This document shows positions 44,713 to 54,318 of a stretch of DNA of 64,000 bases, piece after piece (position 1 is the first letter of the stretch; each line of letters starts with the position of its first letter). Below the pieces are notes generated by a model. The model was not told the DNA's origin, ran no database searches, and saw only the letters and a list, made by a program, of their open reading frames with translations. The stretch comes from Zobellia russellii. GTDB lineage: Bacteria > Bacteroidota > Bacteroidia > Flavobacteriales > Flavobacteriaceae. Position numbers and translations under genes: made by a program. The DNA is taken from the NCBI RefSeq assembly GCF_018728565.1, contig NZ_JACSOI010000001.1, positions 62,001 through 126,000 of the forward strand, given 5' to 3'.

Positions 44713-45777
44713 ATGTCTACCACCATCAATAAAATCGATTTAAAACAACCTCTTGTTTCTATCATATTGCCTGCTTTTAACGAAGAAGCAATACTTGAAA
44801 ATAACGTATCCCTCCTTTATGACTATTTAGAAACTCTTGAGGGTCTATACGCATGGGAAATTATTATCGTAAATGATGGTAGCACGGACAGCACGCAATC
44901 CATAGCCGATGCTTTAGCGGAATCAAAACCCAATTTAAGCGCTTATCACCATATCGTAAATAGAAATTTAGGAACTGCGTTGAGAACCGGTTTCAAGCAT
45001 AGCAACGGCGAATATGTTATTGTTCTGGATATTGACCTAAGTTATTCTCCAGACCATATAGAAAAATTATTATCTGAAATAAAGACCACTCAGGCTGATA
45101 TGGTTATTGCCTCTCCTTATATGAAAGGGGGCAAGAACACCGCTGTTCCAAAATTGAGATTATTGTTAAGCAAGACGGTAAACTTTATGATGCGAAAAGC
45201 TTCACGGCTTAACATCTACACTTTTACAGGTATGGTAAGAGCCTATAATGGCGATTTTATACGTTCGTTAAACACAAAATCCAGTACTTTTGATATAAAT
45301 ACTGAGATTTTATTGAAAGCATATATTTTAAGAGCCCGAGTTATAGAAATACCTGCGCATCTAGATTGGTCCGAACAACAAAAAATTGGTAAGATACGTA
45401 CCTCAAGTTTACGTATTGTTATGGGCATATTTAATGGTTTGGCCAACAGTTTTATGTTCAGGCCTTATATGTTCTTTTGGATATTGGGGCTACTTATCTT
45501 TCTCCCTTCCTTTTACATGATTTTATGGATTGTTATTGATGCAATTCAACTTTATCCAATGACGGCCGAGCTAACCAAAGGTTTCGGACATAGATTTGCT
45601 GCTGCTATTTCTGAGGTGTTTCGCCAAAGGCCATACTCATTTATTGTAGGCGGTACCGCAATGATAATTTCTATTCAACTATTAGGGCTTGGGTTTATAT
45701 CCCTCCAAAAGAAAAGGTATTTTGATGAATTGTTTCATCTAAACTCTGAAATCCTTAAAAAAACAAAAAAAATCTAG
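44713..45777 (+). CDS. Membrane GT2 glycosyltransferase (DPM1/ArnC-like)
   Basis: Residues 10-230 form a GT2 catalytic domain (VSIILPAFNEEAILENNV, VNDGSTDSTQSIAD, VLDIDLSYSPDH). Two C-terminal membrane segments follow (about 255-280 and 315-340). That layout is typical of enzymes that place a sugar on undecaprenyl or dolichyl phosphate. It follows a 188-bp gap, so it may have its own promoter. Downstream lies the GT-C transferase that would use the lipid-linked sugar. Confidence 0.9.
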   Translation: MSTTINKIDLKQPLVSIILPAFNEEAILENNVSLLYDYLETLEGLYAWEIIIVNDGSTDSTQSIADALAESKPNLSAYHHIVNRNLGTALRTGFKHSNGEYVIVLDIDLSYSPDHIEKLLSEIKTTQADMVIASPYMKGGKNTAVPKLRLLLSKTVNFMMRKASRLNIYTFTGMVRAYNGDFIRSLNTKSSTFDINTEILLKAYILRARVIEIPAHLDWSEQQKIGKIRTSSLRIVMGIFNGLANSFMFRPYMFFWILGLLIFLPSFYMILWIVIDAIQLYPMTAELTKGFGHRFAAAISEVFRQRPYSFIVGGTAMIISIQLLGLGFISLQKKRYFDELFHLNSEILKKTKKI

Positions 45778-45789
45778 GCACCATATTCT

Positions 45790-47085
45790 ATGCTTAAAAT
45801 ATTGTTCCCCAAAAACATAATTCAACTACTTCCTTTATTAGGAGTTTATATCATAGTGGTTCTTTTATTTTCCAAAAACGATTTTTTTGGTGATGAAAGT
45901 AGACATTACCATTATGCCCAAAATATTACTAACGGGTTCTATGAGAGTTCCGACAATCCCAGTTTCAGAAATGGACCGGGTTACCCTATGATTCTTGCTC
46001 CATTCATTGCAATTGGCACAGACCTTATTTTACCAAAACTTTTAAACGCACTCTTACTCTTTTTAGCTCTTGTCTATTTTAAAAAAACGATAGACCTCTT
46101 TACCAAAAACAACCTGGCACTCCTTTTTGTGTATATGCTTGGGCTTTATCCCCCAATTATACGATATACCCCTTTATTGTACTCAGAACCTTTAACTTAT
46201 TTAACTCTTTGTGGAATGGCCTATCATTACTGTAAGGCTACAATTGAAAAACATTATGATTGGCATAACATACTCATAGCCGCAGCATATCTAGGTCTGT
46301 TGGTGCTCACTAAAATAATATACCTTCAAGTTATCTTGGCAAGTCTTTTCTTTTTAGGAATTCTTTCTATTTGGAGACGAAACATTGAGGTCAAAGTATC
46401 ACTTTTGGTTCTGGTTAGTGGTTTTTTGTTTATTACCCCCTATTTGTTCTATGCTTACACTCTAACAGGAAAACCGCTCTATGTGGGCACTGGTGGTGGA
46501 GAGATACTTTATCATAGATCTACTCCATTTGAAAACGAATTTGGCAGCTGGTTCTCTAGAGAAGATATACTTAAAGGGCAGAACCCAGAATACATACCTT
46601 CCTCTGGCGTTTACGAAGATTTGACTGAACTCTCTAAAAACCATCGCGAATTTTATATGTCAATCGAAAATATGAGTCATATTGAGCGAGATAGTGCTTT
46701 TAAATCTGCCGCTATTGAGAATATGAAAATGTACCCAATTAAGTATTTAAAAAACACCATAGCCAGTGCAGGACGCTTTGCGTTTCATTATCCCTTTTCG
46801 TACCGGCCACAGAATTTTAACACCTATGGCTTTATGATTCCCAATGCTTTTTTACTGATGCTTTGGGGGCTTAGCTTATACCCGTTTTTTTTAGTCAGGA
46901 AAACATTTCCCTATTCAATACAGGCCTTAATGGTCTTTAGCCTAATTTATGCCGGAGGCATCATATTGTTGGATGGGAGAGGCCGAAATTTTGTAGTAAT
47001 GGCACCGGTACTTATACTTTTTTTCGGATATATTTTTATAAATTCAATTAAAATAAAAATCTATAAACCTGAAAAAAAGTTGTGA
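45790..47085 (+). CDS. GT-C membrane glycosyltransferase (family 39/ArnT-like)
   Basis: This 431-residue protein has about ten membrane helices. The first outer loop carries an acidic pair (FFGDESRHYHYAQNI), the hallmark of GT-C enzymes that use polyprenyl-phosphate sugars. It is shorter than ArnT (about 550), so the periplasmic domain is small. It would transfer the sugar from the lipid carrier to lipid A, a surface glycan or a protein. Confidence 0.85.
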   Translation: MLKILFPKNIIQLLPLLGVYIIVVLLFSKNDFFGDESRHYHYAQNITNGFYESSDNPSFRNGPGYPMILAPFIAIGTDLILPKLLNALLLFLALVYFKKTIDLFTKNNLALLFVYMLGLYPPIIRYTPLLYSEPLTYLTLCGMAYHYCKATIEKHYDWHNILIAAAYLGLLVLTKIIYLQVILASLFFLGILSIWRRNIEVKVSLLVLVSGFLFITPYLFYAYTLTGKPLYVGTGGGEILYHRSTPFENEFGSWFSREDILKGQNPEYIPSSGVYEDLTELSKNHREFYMSIENMSHIERDSAFKSAAIENMKMYPIKYLKNTIASAGRFAFHYPFSYRPQNFNTYGFMIPNAFLLMLWGLSLYPFFLVRKTFPYSIQALMVFSLIYAGGIILLDGRGRNFVVMAPVLILFFGYIFINSIKIKIYKPEKKL

Positions 47086-47089
47086 TTTT

Positions 47090-48169
47090 TTAATTTGAAC
47101 GTAGTTCCTTGAAAATTTCGTGCCATCTATTTCCAATTGTTTCAATTGAAAATTTTTCAATGTATTTTACGGCATTGTTTGAAAGTCTTTCTCTGAGTTC
47201 CTTATCCTCTATTAAACCAATAGTTTTACCGACCATATCACTAATATTCTGATTTTCTACCAATATACCTGACACCCCGTCCTCAATTATCTCAGATGGC
47301 CCTGATATACAATTATAAGCTATACAAGTAATCCCTTGGGACGCCGCTTCTAACAAAACCATTGGCAACCCTTCATACCTAGAACATAACATAAAGATTT
47401 CTGAAGTCTGTAAAATTTCTTTTATGTCAGGTCTATATCCCGCGAATTCAATTGCGTCTAAAACTCCTAATTTCTCTGCTTTTGTTTTTAATATCGGGAG
47501 ACCTTTATTCCCATCTCCCACAATCTTAAACTGCCAATCTTTATGTCTTTCCCTTACACCCGCTATTATATGCATTAAATTATCAAAACCTTTGTGGTGA
47601 TACCTATCAAGATTACCTGCTAACACTATCGTTTTATCCGTTCTATTTCGCAGGCCAAGATTTGGTTCAAAAGACAAAGGGTTTGGCATAATTTCAACAT
47701 TTTCGCTTTTTTTATCAAAATAGACTTTATCAAATGATGTCAGGATTGTAACCTTTTCCGGAAACCGATATAAAAAGTTCCATAAAAACCACTTCTTAGG
47801 AGTCATTTTCGTTGCTAAATAATTGTTATGCTCCGAAACAACCAACTTTATACCATATAGTCTAGAGATAGGTATAGTCACTAAACCCATCGTATGAATA
47901 TGCGAACTTATTATATCGGGTCTATTCGTCTTTTTCTTATAAAATCTTGCCAAGTGCCAAGCAGCTCTAGCTAAATTAGAATCAAACAAACGAAGGTGCT
48001 TGTGTAATCTAATACGCTCTACAGAGGGATTCAAACTGTAACGATCGCCTTCTCTAAAGGTTATTATTCTTACTTTATAATTATTTTCGGACAGATAATT
48101 TGCCAAAGTAGCAACTACCCTTTGAGCCCCATCACTACCTAAATTGCTAATTACAAAATCTACTCGCAT
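47090..48169 (-). CDS. GT4 family glycosyltransferase
   Basis: A 359-residue GT-B-fold transferase with an N-terminal GSDGAQRV (sugar-acceptor loop), a GNLDRYHHKGFDNL region and the nucleotide-sugar EX7E motif SRYEGLPMVLLEAASQG. It is the downstream end of the exopolysaccharide locus, 124 bp after the large lyase gene, and ends 4 bp from the convergent GT-C gene. Confidence 0.9.
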   Translation of the reverse strand: MRVDFVISNLGSDGAQRVVATLANYLSENNYKVRIITFREGDRYSLNPSVERIRLHKHLRLFDSNLARAAWHLARFYKKKTNRPDIISSHIHTMGLVTIPISRLYGIKLVVSEHNNYLATKMTPKKWFLWNFLYRFPEKVTILTSFDKVYFDKKSENVEIMPNPLSFEPNLGLRNRTDKTIVLAGNLDRYHHKGFDNLMHIIAGVRERHKDWQFKIVGDGNKGLPILKTKAEKLGVLDAIEFAGYRPDIKEILQTSEIFMLCSRYEGLPMVLLEAASQGITCIAYNCISGPSEIIEDGVSGILVENQNISDMVGKTIGLIEDKELRERLSNNAVKYIEKFSIETIGNRWHEIFKELRSN

Positions 48170-48293
48170 GAAGAAATCCTTCGGTTCAAATTAATCTAAT
48201 TTTAGAGCGAATTTAATACAGTAATACCGATTCACTATAAGTTTCAATCTAATTCTTTTAAAAACCGAAGCCAAATTATAGGGAAAACAAATA

Positions 48294-51200
48294 TTAATTT
48301 GGCGCGACTTTTTCATATGAATCAACTCCGTAGTTATTATCTCCCGGATTTCTAGTGATTATTCTTAAATCGCCCATAAAAGTTTCTAAATACCCAATTC
48401 CCTGGTTTTTAGAAGACTGGACGTTTTCACTGTTTGCCCAAGGCCACTTGTATATGCCCCACTTAGCATTTCCGGCCCAAGGATAGCCTGATAGCATTGT
48501 AGACACACGTTGATCATAAACTTTTTTGCCATCAATCCACACTTCTAGAAGACCATTTGAAGAGTTCCCCCATATTACGTGAACGACCACATCAATTGTT
48601 TGTCCTGCTCGAGGCACAATTCCGGTTGGATTAAATTTCTCCCCTCCCGCAGCATTAGTAACATAAATCTCACCACCTTCATGACCTATAAATTGCCCTT
48701 CGTGTATAATTTCCAAACCAATCTGAGGAGCTTTACCTACAACACCATTATGGACTTGAAAAAATTTCCATTGCGAATCTTTATCAATAATGTAATTATT
48801 TCCAAAAGTGTAGCTCCAACCAAACCATTCTTCTGTTCCACTTTGATGATGAACATCCCATGGACCCGTTCTAATTTCTGCTCTTAAATTATAATCTCTA
48901 GAACACCAACTTTTAGTTTCCGGAACTGTTGGGTCAACTTTAAACCTTATTCGGTTGCCACTTTTAGTTACTTGTCTTTCATAACACTCCGAGTCAATAT
49001 GTAGCTCCCCATTACTAAATGCAATTCCTTTCCCTCCTGAATAAGTAGGAACATTAACATTACCCCAACACCATATCTTCTCTCCCGTTTCATTTGCAAA
49101 CCCACCTCCAACACTGCATTCAATTTTACTCTGAAGCGCTTGAGTTACATTCACGCCTAAAGAGGTAGTATTCGTAAGCCCTTCTTCATCAGTTACAGTT
49201 AGTGAAACATCATAAAACCCAGGAGTGGTAAAGACATGTGATGGGTTTACTTCATTAGAATAATTTCCTGAAATATTCCAATCATAACGAGTAACTCCTT
49301 TATCATCTGACGAGTCTCTACCTGTAAAACTTACTGTTAACGGTGCTTCACCTGAAAGGGTGTTTACATGTGCTACAGCAACCGGAGGGTTATTGACTGG
49401 TGCCTGAACATTAACAGTTATGGTTTCCTTATTTTGAAGTCCGTCAACATCAGCAACTGTTAGTTCTACTTCGTATGTACCGGCTGAATCAAACGTATGT
49501 GACGGATTGGATTTATTAGATGTTGAACCATCCTTAAAATCCCACATATATGCTGTAACCCCTATATCATCGCTTGAGTTACTTCCAGTAAAATTAATTG
49601 TTAAAGGTGCCTGACCCGATTGCGTACTTGCCCCAACTTTTGCCATAGGTGGTTGATTTGCAGGAGCATCAACCCTAATAGAAACAGTTTTCGTGTCCTT
49701 AAGGCCTTCTGCATCCGTAACCGTTAGCTCTACTTCATATGAGCCAGCAGATTTAAAAGTATGTGAAGGATCGGACTTATCAGAACTATTCCCATCCTTG
49801 AAGTCCCAAGAATAAGCGGTAACGTCAGTATCATCGGTTGACCCACTTCCCGTAAAGTTCACCGTCAAAGGAAGTGTTCCAGAGGTTTTGCTTGCACTTA
49901 GCTTAGCTACAGGAGCTGTATTCTCCTTTGATTCTACAGTAATGGAAACAGTTTCCTTATTCTTAAGGCCCTCTTCATCCGTAACCGTTAGCTCTACCTC
50001 ATATGAGCCAGCAGATTCAAAAGTGTGCGAAGGATCGGGCTTATCCGAACTATTCCCGTCCTTGAAATCCCAGGAATAAGCCGTGACGCCAGTATCATCG
50101 GTTGATCCGCTTCCCGTAAAGTCCACCATTAGAGGAAGTATTCCAGAGGTTTTGCTTGCACTTAGCTTAGCTACAGGAGCTGTATTCTCCTTTGATTCTA
50201 CAGTAATGGAAACAGTTTCCTTATTCTTAAGGCCTTCTGCATCCGTAACCGTTAGCTCTACCTCATATGAGCCAGCAGATTCAAAAGTGTGCGAAGGGTC
50301 TGGCTTATCCGAACTATTCCCTTCCTTGAAATCCCAGGAATAAGCGGTAACGCCAGTATCATCGGTTGATCCGCTTCCCGTAAAGTCCACCGTTAGAGGA
50401 AGTACTCCAGAGGTTTTGCTTGCACTTAACTTAGCTACAGGAGCTGTATTTTCCTTTGATTTTTCTACGGTTATCATTACTACATCTGAAGCAGAGATTC
50501 CCTCTTTATCCTTTGTTACCAAAGTAACCTCATAAGAGCCGGCTTTATCAAAAGTGTGTTCAATTTCCGCTGTATTACCTGTCTGGCCATCCTCAAAATT
50601 CCATTTGTAAGAAACAATAGCTTTATCATCTGAAGAATCAATACCTGAAAAAGAAACTTTTAAAGGAGCTTGCCCATTTACCGGAGAAGCGTTAGCTATT
50701 GCCACAGGAGGTTCATTTTTTGGAAATGGAGTGTTTGGAAGCGCATCAATATTAGAATCTGTATTGTCCTCTCCCTTATTGTCTGTCGTCGTATCTTGGT
50801 CCGGCTCGTTTTCAGAGGCATCGGTAGGAACCTCCTGTGGAGTTTCCTCGTCAACATCTACTTCCTCCTCCTCTTCTGTTGTAGGCTCATTTTGCTCTGA
50901 ACTATCTTCCTCCTCTTCGGCAGGAACCTCTTTTGGGGCCTCTTCTACAGTAGTATTATCTTCTTCTATGTTATTCGGATTTTGAGTCTCATCGTCAACC
51001 TCCTTCGGAGACGTTACAAATAATGCAATATCATCTGCATCAATTGGCACTTCATATTCAACTACTAAACTACTTCCTGCTTGACTTTCATGTTCTTTTG
51101 AAGCAAATGCCAAATCATCACCGTCCTTATGATCTAATATAAAAGTAACAGGTTCCAACTGAAGTTCCCCAACTTCCAAATCAATTGAAACTTCCGTTCC

Positions 51201-51743
51201 TATTCTATATTCTTGCTTGGCAACCCCTAACAAACCTCCTGTCTCGGGAGCAGATTTTTCACTAAGATCAGTTTCCGACCAATTACTCGACTCACCCCTA
51301 TAAACATCTACTTCGCCATTTCCATCATCCGTATTAATCGTGAACATCAAGGTTGCCGCATTAATAGTACCCCCAATAGAATCTATTGGGCTAAAATCAA
51401 ACATTAGATAGCTTGTTCTTCGCTCCTCTTCGAGCCTAACAATTGGCTCATTATACCCCTTACCATTCTGTAGATATGCATCGTTTATTGGATAAAAAAC
51501 AAATGTCCTAATTTCGGTTTCAACTATAACCGAGTCCTTAACCTGTGGTTCTTCAACTTCTACCTCAAGACTATCTTGCTGACTACCGGAAGGTGTTCCT
51601 TGATCTACAACAGGACTGATATCTTTGCTAATTACAGCTTCTCTTAAAGTTTCTACGTCTTTACTACAGGCAAGGTTTAACAAAAAAGTAAAGACTGCAC
51701 AAAAAGAAATATAAGCGAACGTTCGTTTGGGGCTAATGTTCAT
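48294..51743 (-). CDS. PKD-repeat lipoprotein with C-terminal polysaccharide lyase domain
   Basis: The 1149-residue lipoprotein (LLNLACS, Cys26) has an ordered set of modules. They are a DNRLRE-type beta domain (about 80-232), an acidic Glu/Asp/Thr-rich spacer (about 245-335), six PKD domains (344-428, 431-518, 519-606, 607-694, 697-783, 785-870) and a catalytic domain (874-1149). The last has the PF14099-type lyase signatures RAEIRTGPW, GTEEWFGWSYTFG, WKFFQVHNG and AKWGIYKWPWA. The PKD units 2-4 are nearly identical. It should be a surface-tethered lyase that reaches its substrate through the PKD stalk. It shares its catalytic domain with two other proteins in this locus. Confidence 0.9.
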   Translation of the reverse strand: MNISPKRTFAYISFCAVFTFLLNLACSKDVETLREAVISKDISPVVDQGTPSGSQQDSLEVEVEEPQVKDSVIVETEIRTFVFYPINDAYLQNGKGYNEPIVRLEEERRTSYLMFDFSPIDSIGGTINAATLMFTINTDDGNGEVDVYRGESSNWSETDLSEKSAPETGGLLGVAKQEYRIGTEVSIDLEVGELQLEPVTFILDHKDGDDLAFASKEHESQAGSSLVVEYEVPIDADDIALFVTSPKEVDDETQNPNNIEEDNTTVEEAPKEVPAEEEEDSSEQNEPTTEEEEEVDVDEETPQEVPTDASENEPDQDTTTDNKGEDNTDSNIDALPNTPFPKNEPPVAIANASPVNGQAPLKVSFSGIDSSDDKAIVSYKWNFEDGQTGNTAEIEHTFDKAGSYEVTLVTKDKEGISASDVVMITVEKSKENTAPVAKLSASKTSGVLPLTVDFTGSGSTDDTGVTAYSWDFKEGNSSDKPDPSHTFESAGSYEVELTVTDAEGLKNKETVSITVESKENTAPVAKLSASKTSGILPLMVDFTGSGSTDDTGVTAYSWDFKDGNSSDKPDPSHTFESAGSYEVELTVTDEEGLKNKETVSITVESKENTAPVAKLSASKTSGTLPLTVNFTGSGSTDDTDVTAYSWDFKDGNSSDKSDPSHTFKSAGSYEVELTVTDAEGLKDTKTVSIRVDAPANQPPMAKVGASTQSGQAPLTINFTGSNSSDDIGVTAYMWDFKDGSTSNKSNPSHTFDSAGTYEVELTVADVDGLQNKETITVNVQAPVNNPPVAVAHVNTLSGEAPLTVSFTGRDSSDDKGVTRYDWNISGNYSNEVNPSHVFTTPGFYDVSLTVTDEEGLTNTTSLGVNVTQALQSKIECSVGGGFANETGEKIWCWGNVNVPTYSGGKGIAFSNGELHIDSECYERQVTKSGNRIRFKVDPTVPETKSWCSRDYNLRAEIRTGPWDVHHQSGTEEWFGWSYTFGNNYIIDKDSQWKFFQVHNGVVGKAPQIGLEIIHEGQFIGHEGGEIYVTNAAGGEKFNPTGIVPRAGQTIDVVVHVIWGNSSNGLLEVWIDGKKVYDQRVSTMLSGYPWAGNAKWGIYKWPWANSENVQSSKNQGIGYLETFMGDLRIITRNPGDNNYGVDSYEKVAPN
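49668..50453 (-). repeat. Three tandem 264-bp repeats encoding PKD domains
   Basis: PKD units 2-4 (88 codons each) differ at few positions, so the DNA repeats directly with a period of 264 bp. This points to recent duplication and possible unit-number variation. Confidence 0.85.
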
Positions 51744-51870
51744 AAGTAATCTGGGGAAATTTATTTTTCATAGATAGGTTCGAGCCTATATACGAAACAA
51801 GTAGTCATTTTGGTCGACCAAACGTATGAAAAAATCGTTTAACCGCACAAAAACTATAGAATCTCCTAAT

Positions 51871-52692
51871 TTACCTATGAAAGCTAACTAGTGTATCTAA
51901 TTCCTCTTTATTATCGGCTATGTATTTCTCTGGTTCTTTATGATGCAAACCATCTTTACTCTCCTTATCATCATAGAATACTACTGAACTGAAATAATCG
52001 GTCAAAAGATTTTCAGGATTATTTTGTTTCATATTAGCCATAAAGCCTTTGTTTGAAGCGGGAAGTGGTGGAGAAACCATTTTGTATTTAATCTGCTCAC
52101 TTTTACAGACCGAATCAATCTTTTTAAGATATTTTAAATTTACCTCTGATATTTTATAAGGTGTGCTCATTGTATCATTCATAATATCAAAGGCATCCTT
52201 TAGCTCAAAGTTGGAAAACTTATATTTCAAAACATCTTCCGATGGAAAGGTATTTTCAATATAGATTAACTCATTAAATTCCAATCTATCAAGTTCTGAC
52301 TCAAAAGGCTTGACAAAATAATTATATGTATATGGCTGATTAAGTGACGATACTAATGTTCTTGGATTTATCACTAAGATTAAATTCTTAAACGCGGATT
52401 TATTCTCTATCAGATTTAATAGAAGAAGGTAATTACCAACAACTTCATAGCTTTGATTTTCACATAAACAATAAACATCATCGCTTTTTTTACTACCAAA
52501 AAATTGACGGCAAACAGAATCTCCCAACAGAACCGTTGTTGAGTTAACCGTATTGTTTTTTACCTTCTCAACAAGATCATACACCTCTTTGGACTCATTT
52601 AATTGTAAAGCCAATTTTGTATTAAAAAAAGCAATTACCAGACCCATTGGCACAATAAAAAATATGACGATATGCTTGAAAAAATTCCTCAA
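51871..52692 (-). CDS. SGNH hydrolase-like membrane protein (probable O-acetylation partner)
   Basis: The protein (273 residues from a TTG at 52692) has one N-terminal membrane helix (FFKHIVIFFIVPMGLVIAFF). A lumenal SGNH-like domain follows, with LLGDSVCRQF (nucleophile Ser) and DGLHH near the C-terminus (Asp-His). The frame continues to an ATG at 52773, but that would overlap the MBOAT gene by 85 bp. The TTG overlaps the MBOAT TGA, a classic coupled start. It probably completes acetyl transfer from the MBOAT protein to the exopolysaccharide, in the manner of AlgJ/AlgX. Confidence 0.75.
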   Translation of the reverse strand: MRNFFKHIVIFFIVPMGLVIAFFNTKLALQLNESKEVYDLVEKVKNNTVNSTTVLLGDSVCRQFFGSKKSDDVYCLCENQSYEVVGNYLLLLNLIENKSAFKNLILVINPRTLVSSLNQPYTYNYFVKPFESELDRLEFNELIYIENTFPSEDVLKYKFSNFELKDAFDIMNDTMSTPYKISEVNLKYLKKIDSVCKSEQIKYKMVSPPLPASNKGFMANMKQNNPENLLTDYFSSVVFYDDKESKDGLHHKEPEKYIADNKEELDTLVSFHR

Positions 52693-54110
52693 AATTGAAA
52701 GTATATAAATGATTTTTGCCCTCCAAATTTGGCCGTTATGAAAATTAATAATACTACTGATAACCCAAACCAAAAAGCTTTGTTCACATGAGATAGGCGT
52801 TCATCCTTTCTAAAAACCCATTCCAATAGCACTAAAGGCAATATATAATAGAACAGATAATACTTATAGGACACGTGAACAGAAAATTCAGAAAAAATAC
52901 GTTTAATGTAATCAAATGCCTGCAAAGCGTTTTCACTTCTAAAGAAAACCCATGCAATTACCACAAAGAAAAAGTTAACCCCCATCTGCCAAATTTCCTT
53001 AAATGACGGCAACAGACTATCTTCTGCCACTACTTCACTCAGATACTTTCTATTAGTTTTTAGTACAAACGATGGAACGTAGAGCAGCGCATGAATAAAA
53101 CCCCATATTACGAACGTCCAATTTGCACCGTGCCAAAAACCACTAACTAAAAATATGATAAAGATATTTCTAAGGGAGAACCATTTCCCAACTCTAGAGC
53201 CCCCTAGTGGTATATACAGATAGTCTCTAAACCATGTTGATAAAGAAATATGCCATCTACGCCAAAATTCTCCGATATTACGTGAGAAGTATGGAAATTT
53301 GAAATTGGACATTAGCTCAAAGCCAAACAACTTAGATATACCTATAGCAATATCTGAATAACCGCTAAAATCACAATAAATCTGGAACGCAAAATAAATG
53401 GCCCCCAATAAAAGTGTACCTCCGTCAAACGCTGTGTAATCCGAAAAAATATTGTCAACTACTGGTGCTAAAGAATCTGCTATTACTACCTTTTTGAACA
53501 TGCCCCACACTATTAAACGCACACCCTGTTCAGCAATTTTAGAATTAAACACCCTTTTATTGAGTATTTGAGGCAGTAAATTAGTTGCGCGCTCTATTGG
53601 ACCTGCAACCAGTTGAGGAAAAAAAGAAACAAAAGAAGCAAAAGAAATGAAATCTTTGGTAGGCTTTAAGTTTCCTCTGTAAACATCTATCGTATAAGAC
53701 ATTGTCTGAAACGTGTAAAACGATATCCCTACTGGAAGAATAATGTTCAGCGTCCAGCTATTCTTCATTTCATACCCAAACCAATGGAACATTTCAACCC
53801 ATGATTGGACAAAAAAGTTATAATACTTGAACACTCCCAAGACCCCAAGATTAAACAACATACTCGCCCATAGGAGGTATTTTTTCTTACTTAAGTCCGA
53901 TTGCCTTTGAACCTCTATACCTACAAAATAATCAACAATAGTAGAGAGGATAATAAGAAGAAGAAACCGATAATCCCACCAACCATAAAAAACATATGAA
54001 CTAACCAAAATCAAAAGATTTTGATATTTCAATTTTTTACTAAAAATAAACCAATAGAGAGAAAAAACTATTGGTAAAAAAATAAGAAATTCAATTGAAT
54101 TAAATAACAC
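52689..54110 (-). CDS. MBOAT family O-acyltransferase (AlgI-like)
   Basis: The 473-residue multi-pass membrane protein has AlgI/DltB-type signatures: YQNLLILVSSYVFYGWWD, QLVAGPIERATNLLPQ, YCDFSGYSDIAIGIS and the catalytic-His segment SGFWHGANWTFVIWG. It would pass acetyl groups across the membrane for exopolysaccharide O-acetylation. It is coupled to the SGNH gene through an overlapping TTGA. Confidence 0.93.
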   Translation of the reverse strand: MLFNSIEFLIFLPIVFSLYWFIFSKKLKYQNLLILVSSYVFYGWWDYRFLLLIILSTIVDYFVGIEVQRQSDLSKKKYLLWASMLFNLGVLGVFKYYNFFVQSWVEMFHWFGYEMKNSWTLNIILPVGISFYTFQTMSYTIDVYRGNLKPTKDFISFASFVSFFPQLVAGPIERATNLLPQILNKRVFNSKIAEQGVRLIVWGMFKKVVIADSLAPVVDNIFSDYTAFDGGTLLLGAIYFAFQIYCDFSGYSDIAIGISKLFGFELMSNFKFPYFSRNIGEFWRRWHISLSTWFRDYLYIPLGGSRVGKWFSLRNIFIIFLVSGFWHGANWTFVIWGFIHALLYVPSFVLKTNRKYLSEVVAEDSLLPSFKEIWQMGVNFFFVVIAWVFFRSENALQAFDYIKRIFSEFSVHVSYKYYLFYYILPLVLLEWVFRKDERLSHVNKAFWFGLSVVLLIFITAKFGGQKSFIYFQF

Positions 54111-54318
54111 TTCTTAATTGTTAGGCCCTTTGTTTAAGCCATTTTAAACAGATAAAGTTTAAATTTAAACCTACAAATCGGGGAATTTGTTACGAGCGCC
54201 AAAACTAAGGTTAATTTTTCAGTTTTTCAGACAAGAAGAACCCTTTTCACTATTCAAATTTAGTAGGGCAACTTTGTTTGACTTTAAGAAGTCATAGTTT
54301 TATAATTTTTAACCAACA

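Noticed and set aside
49888-50343. Two repeated ORFs on the plus strand inside the PKD-protein gene
   Set aside because: They are the antisense of the tandem PKD repeats; their similarity and 264-bp spacing come from the repeats themselves.
49668-50453. Tandem repeats considered as a CRISPR array
   Set aside because: The units are 264 bp, in frame and coding; no short repeats with unique spacers exist.
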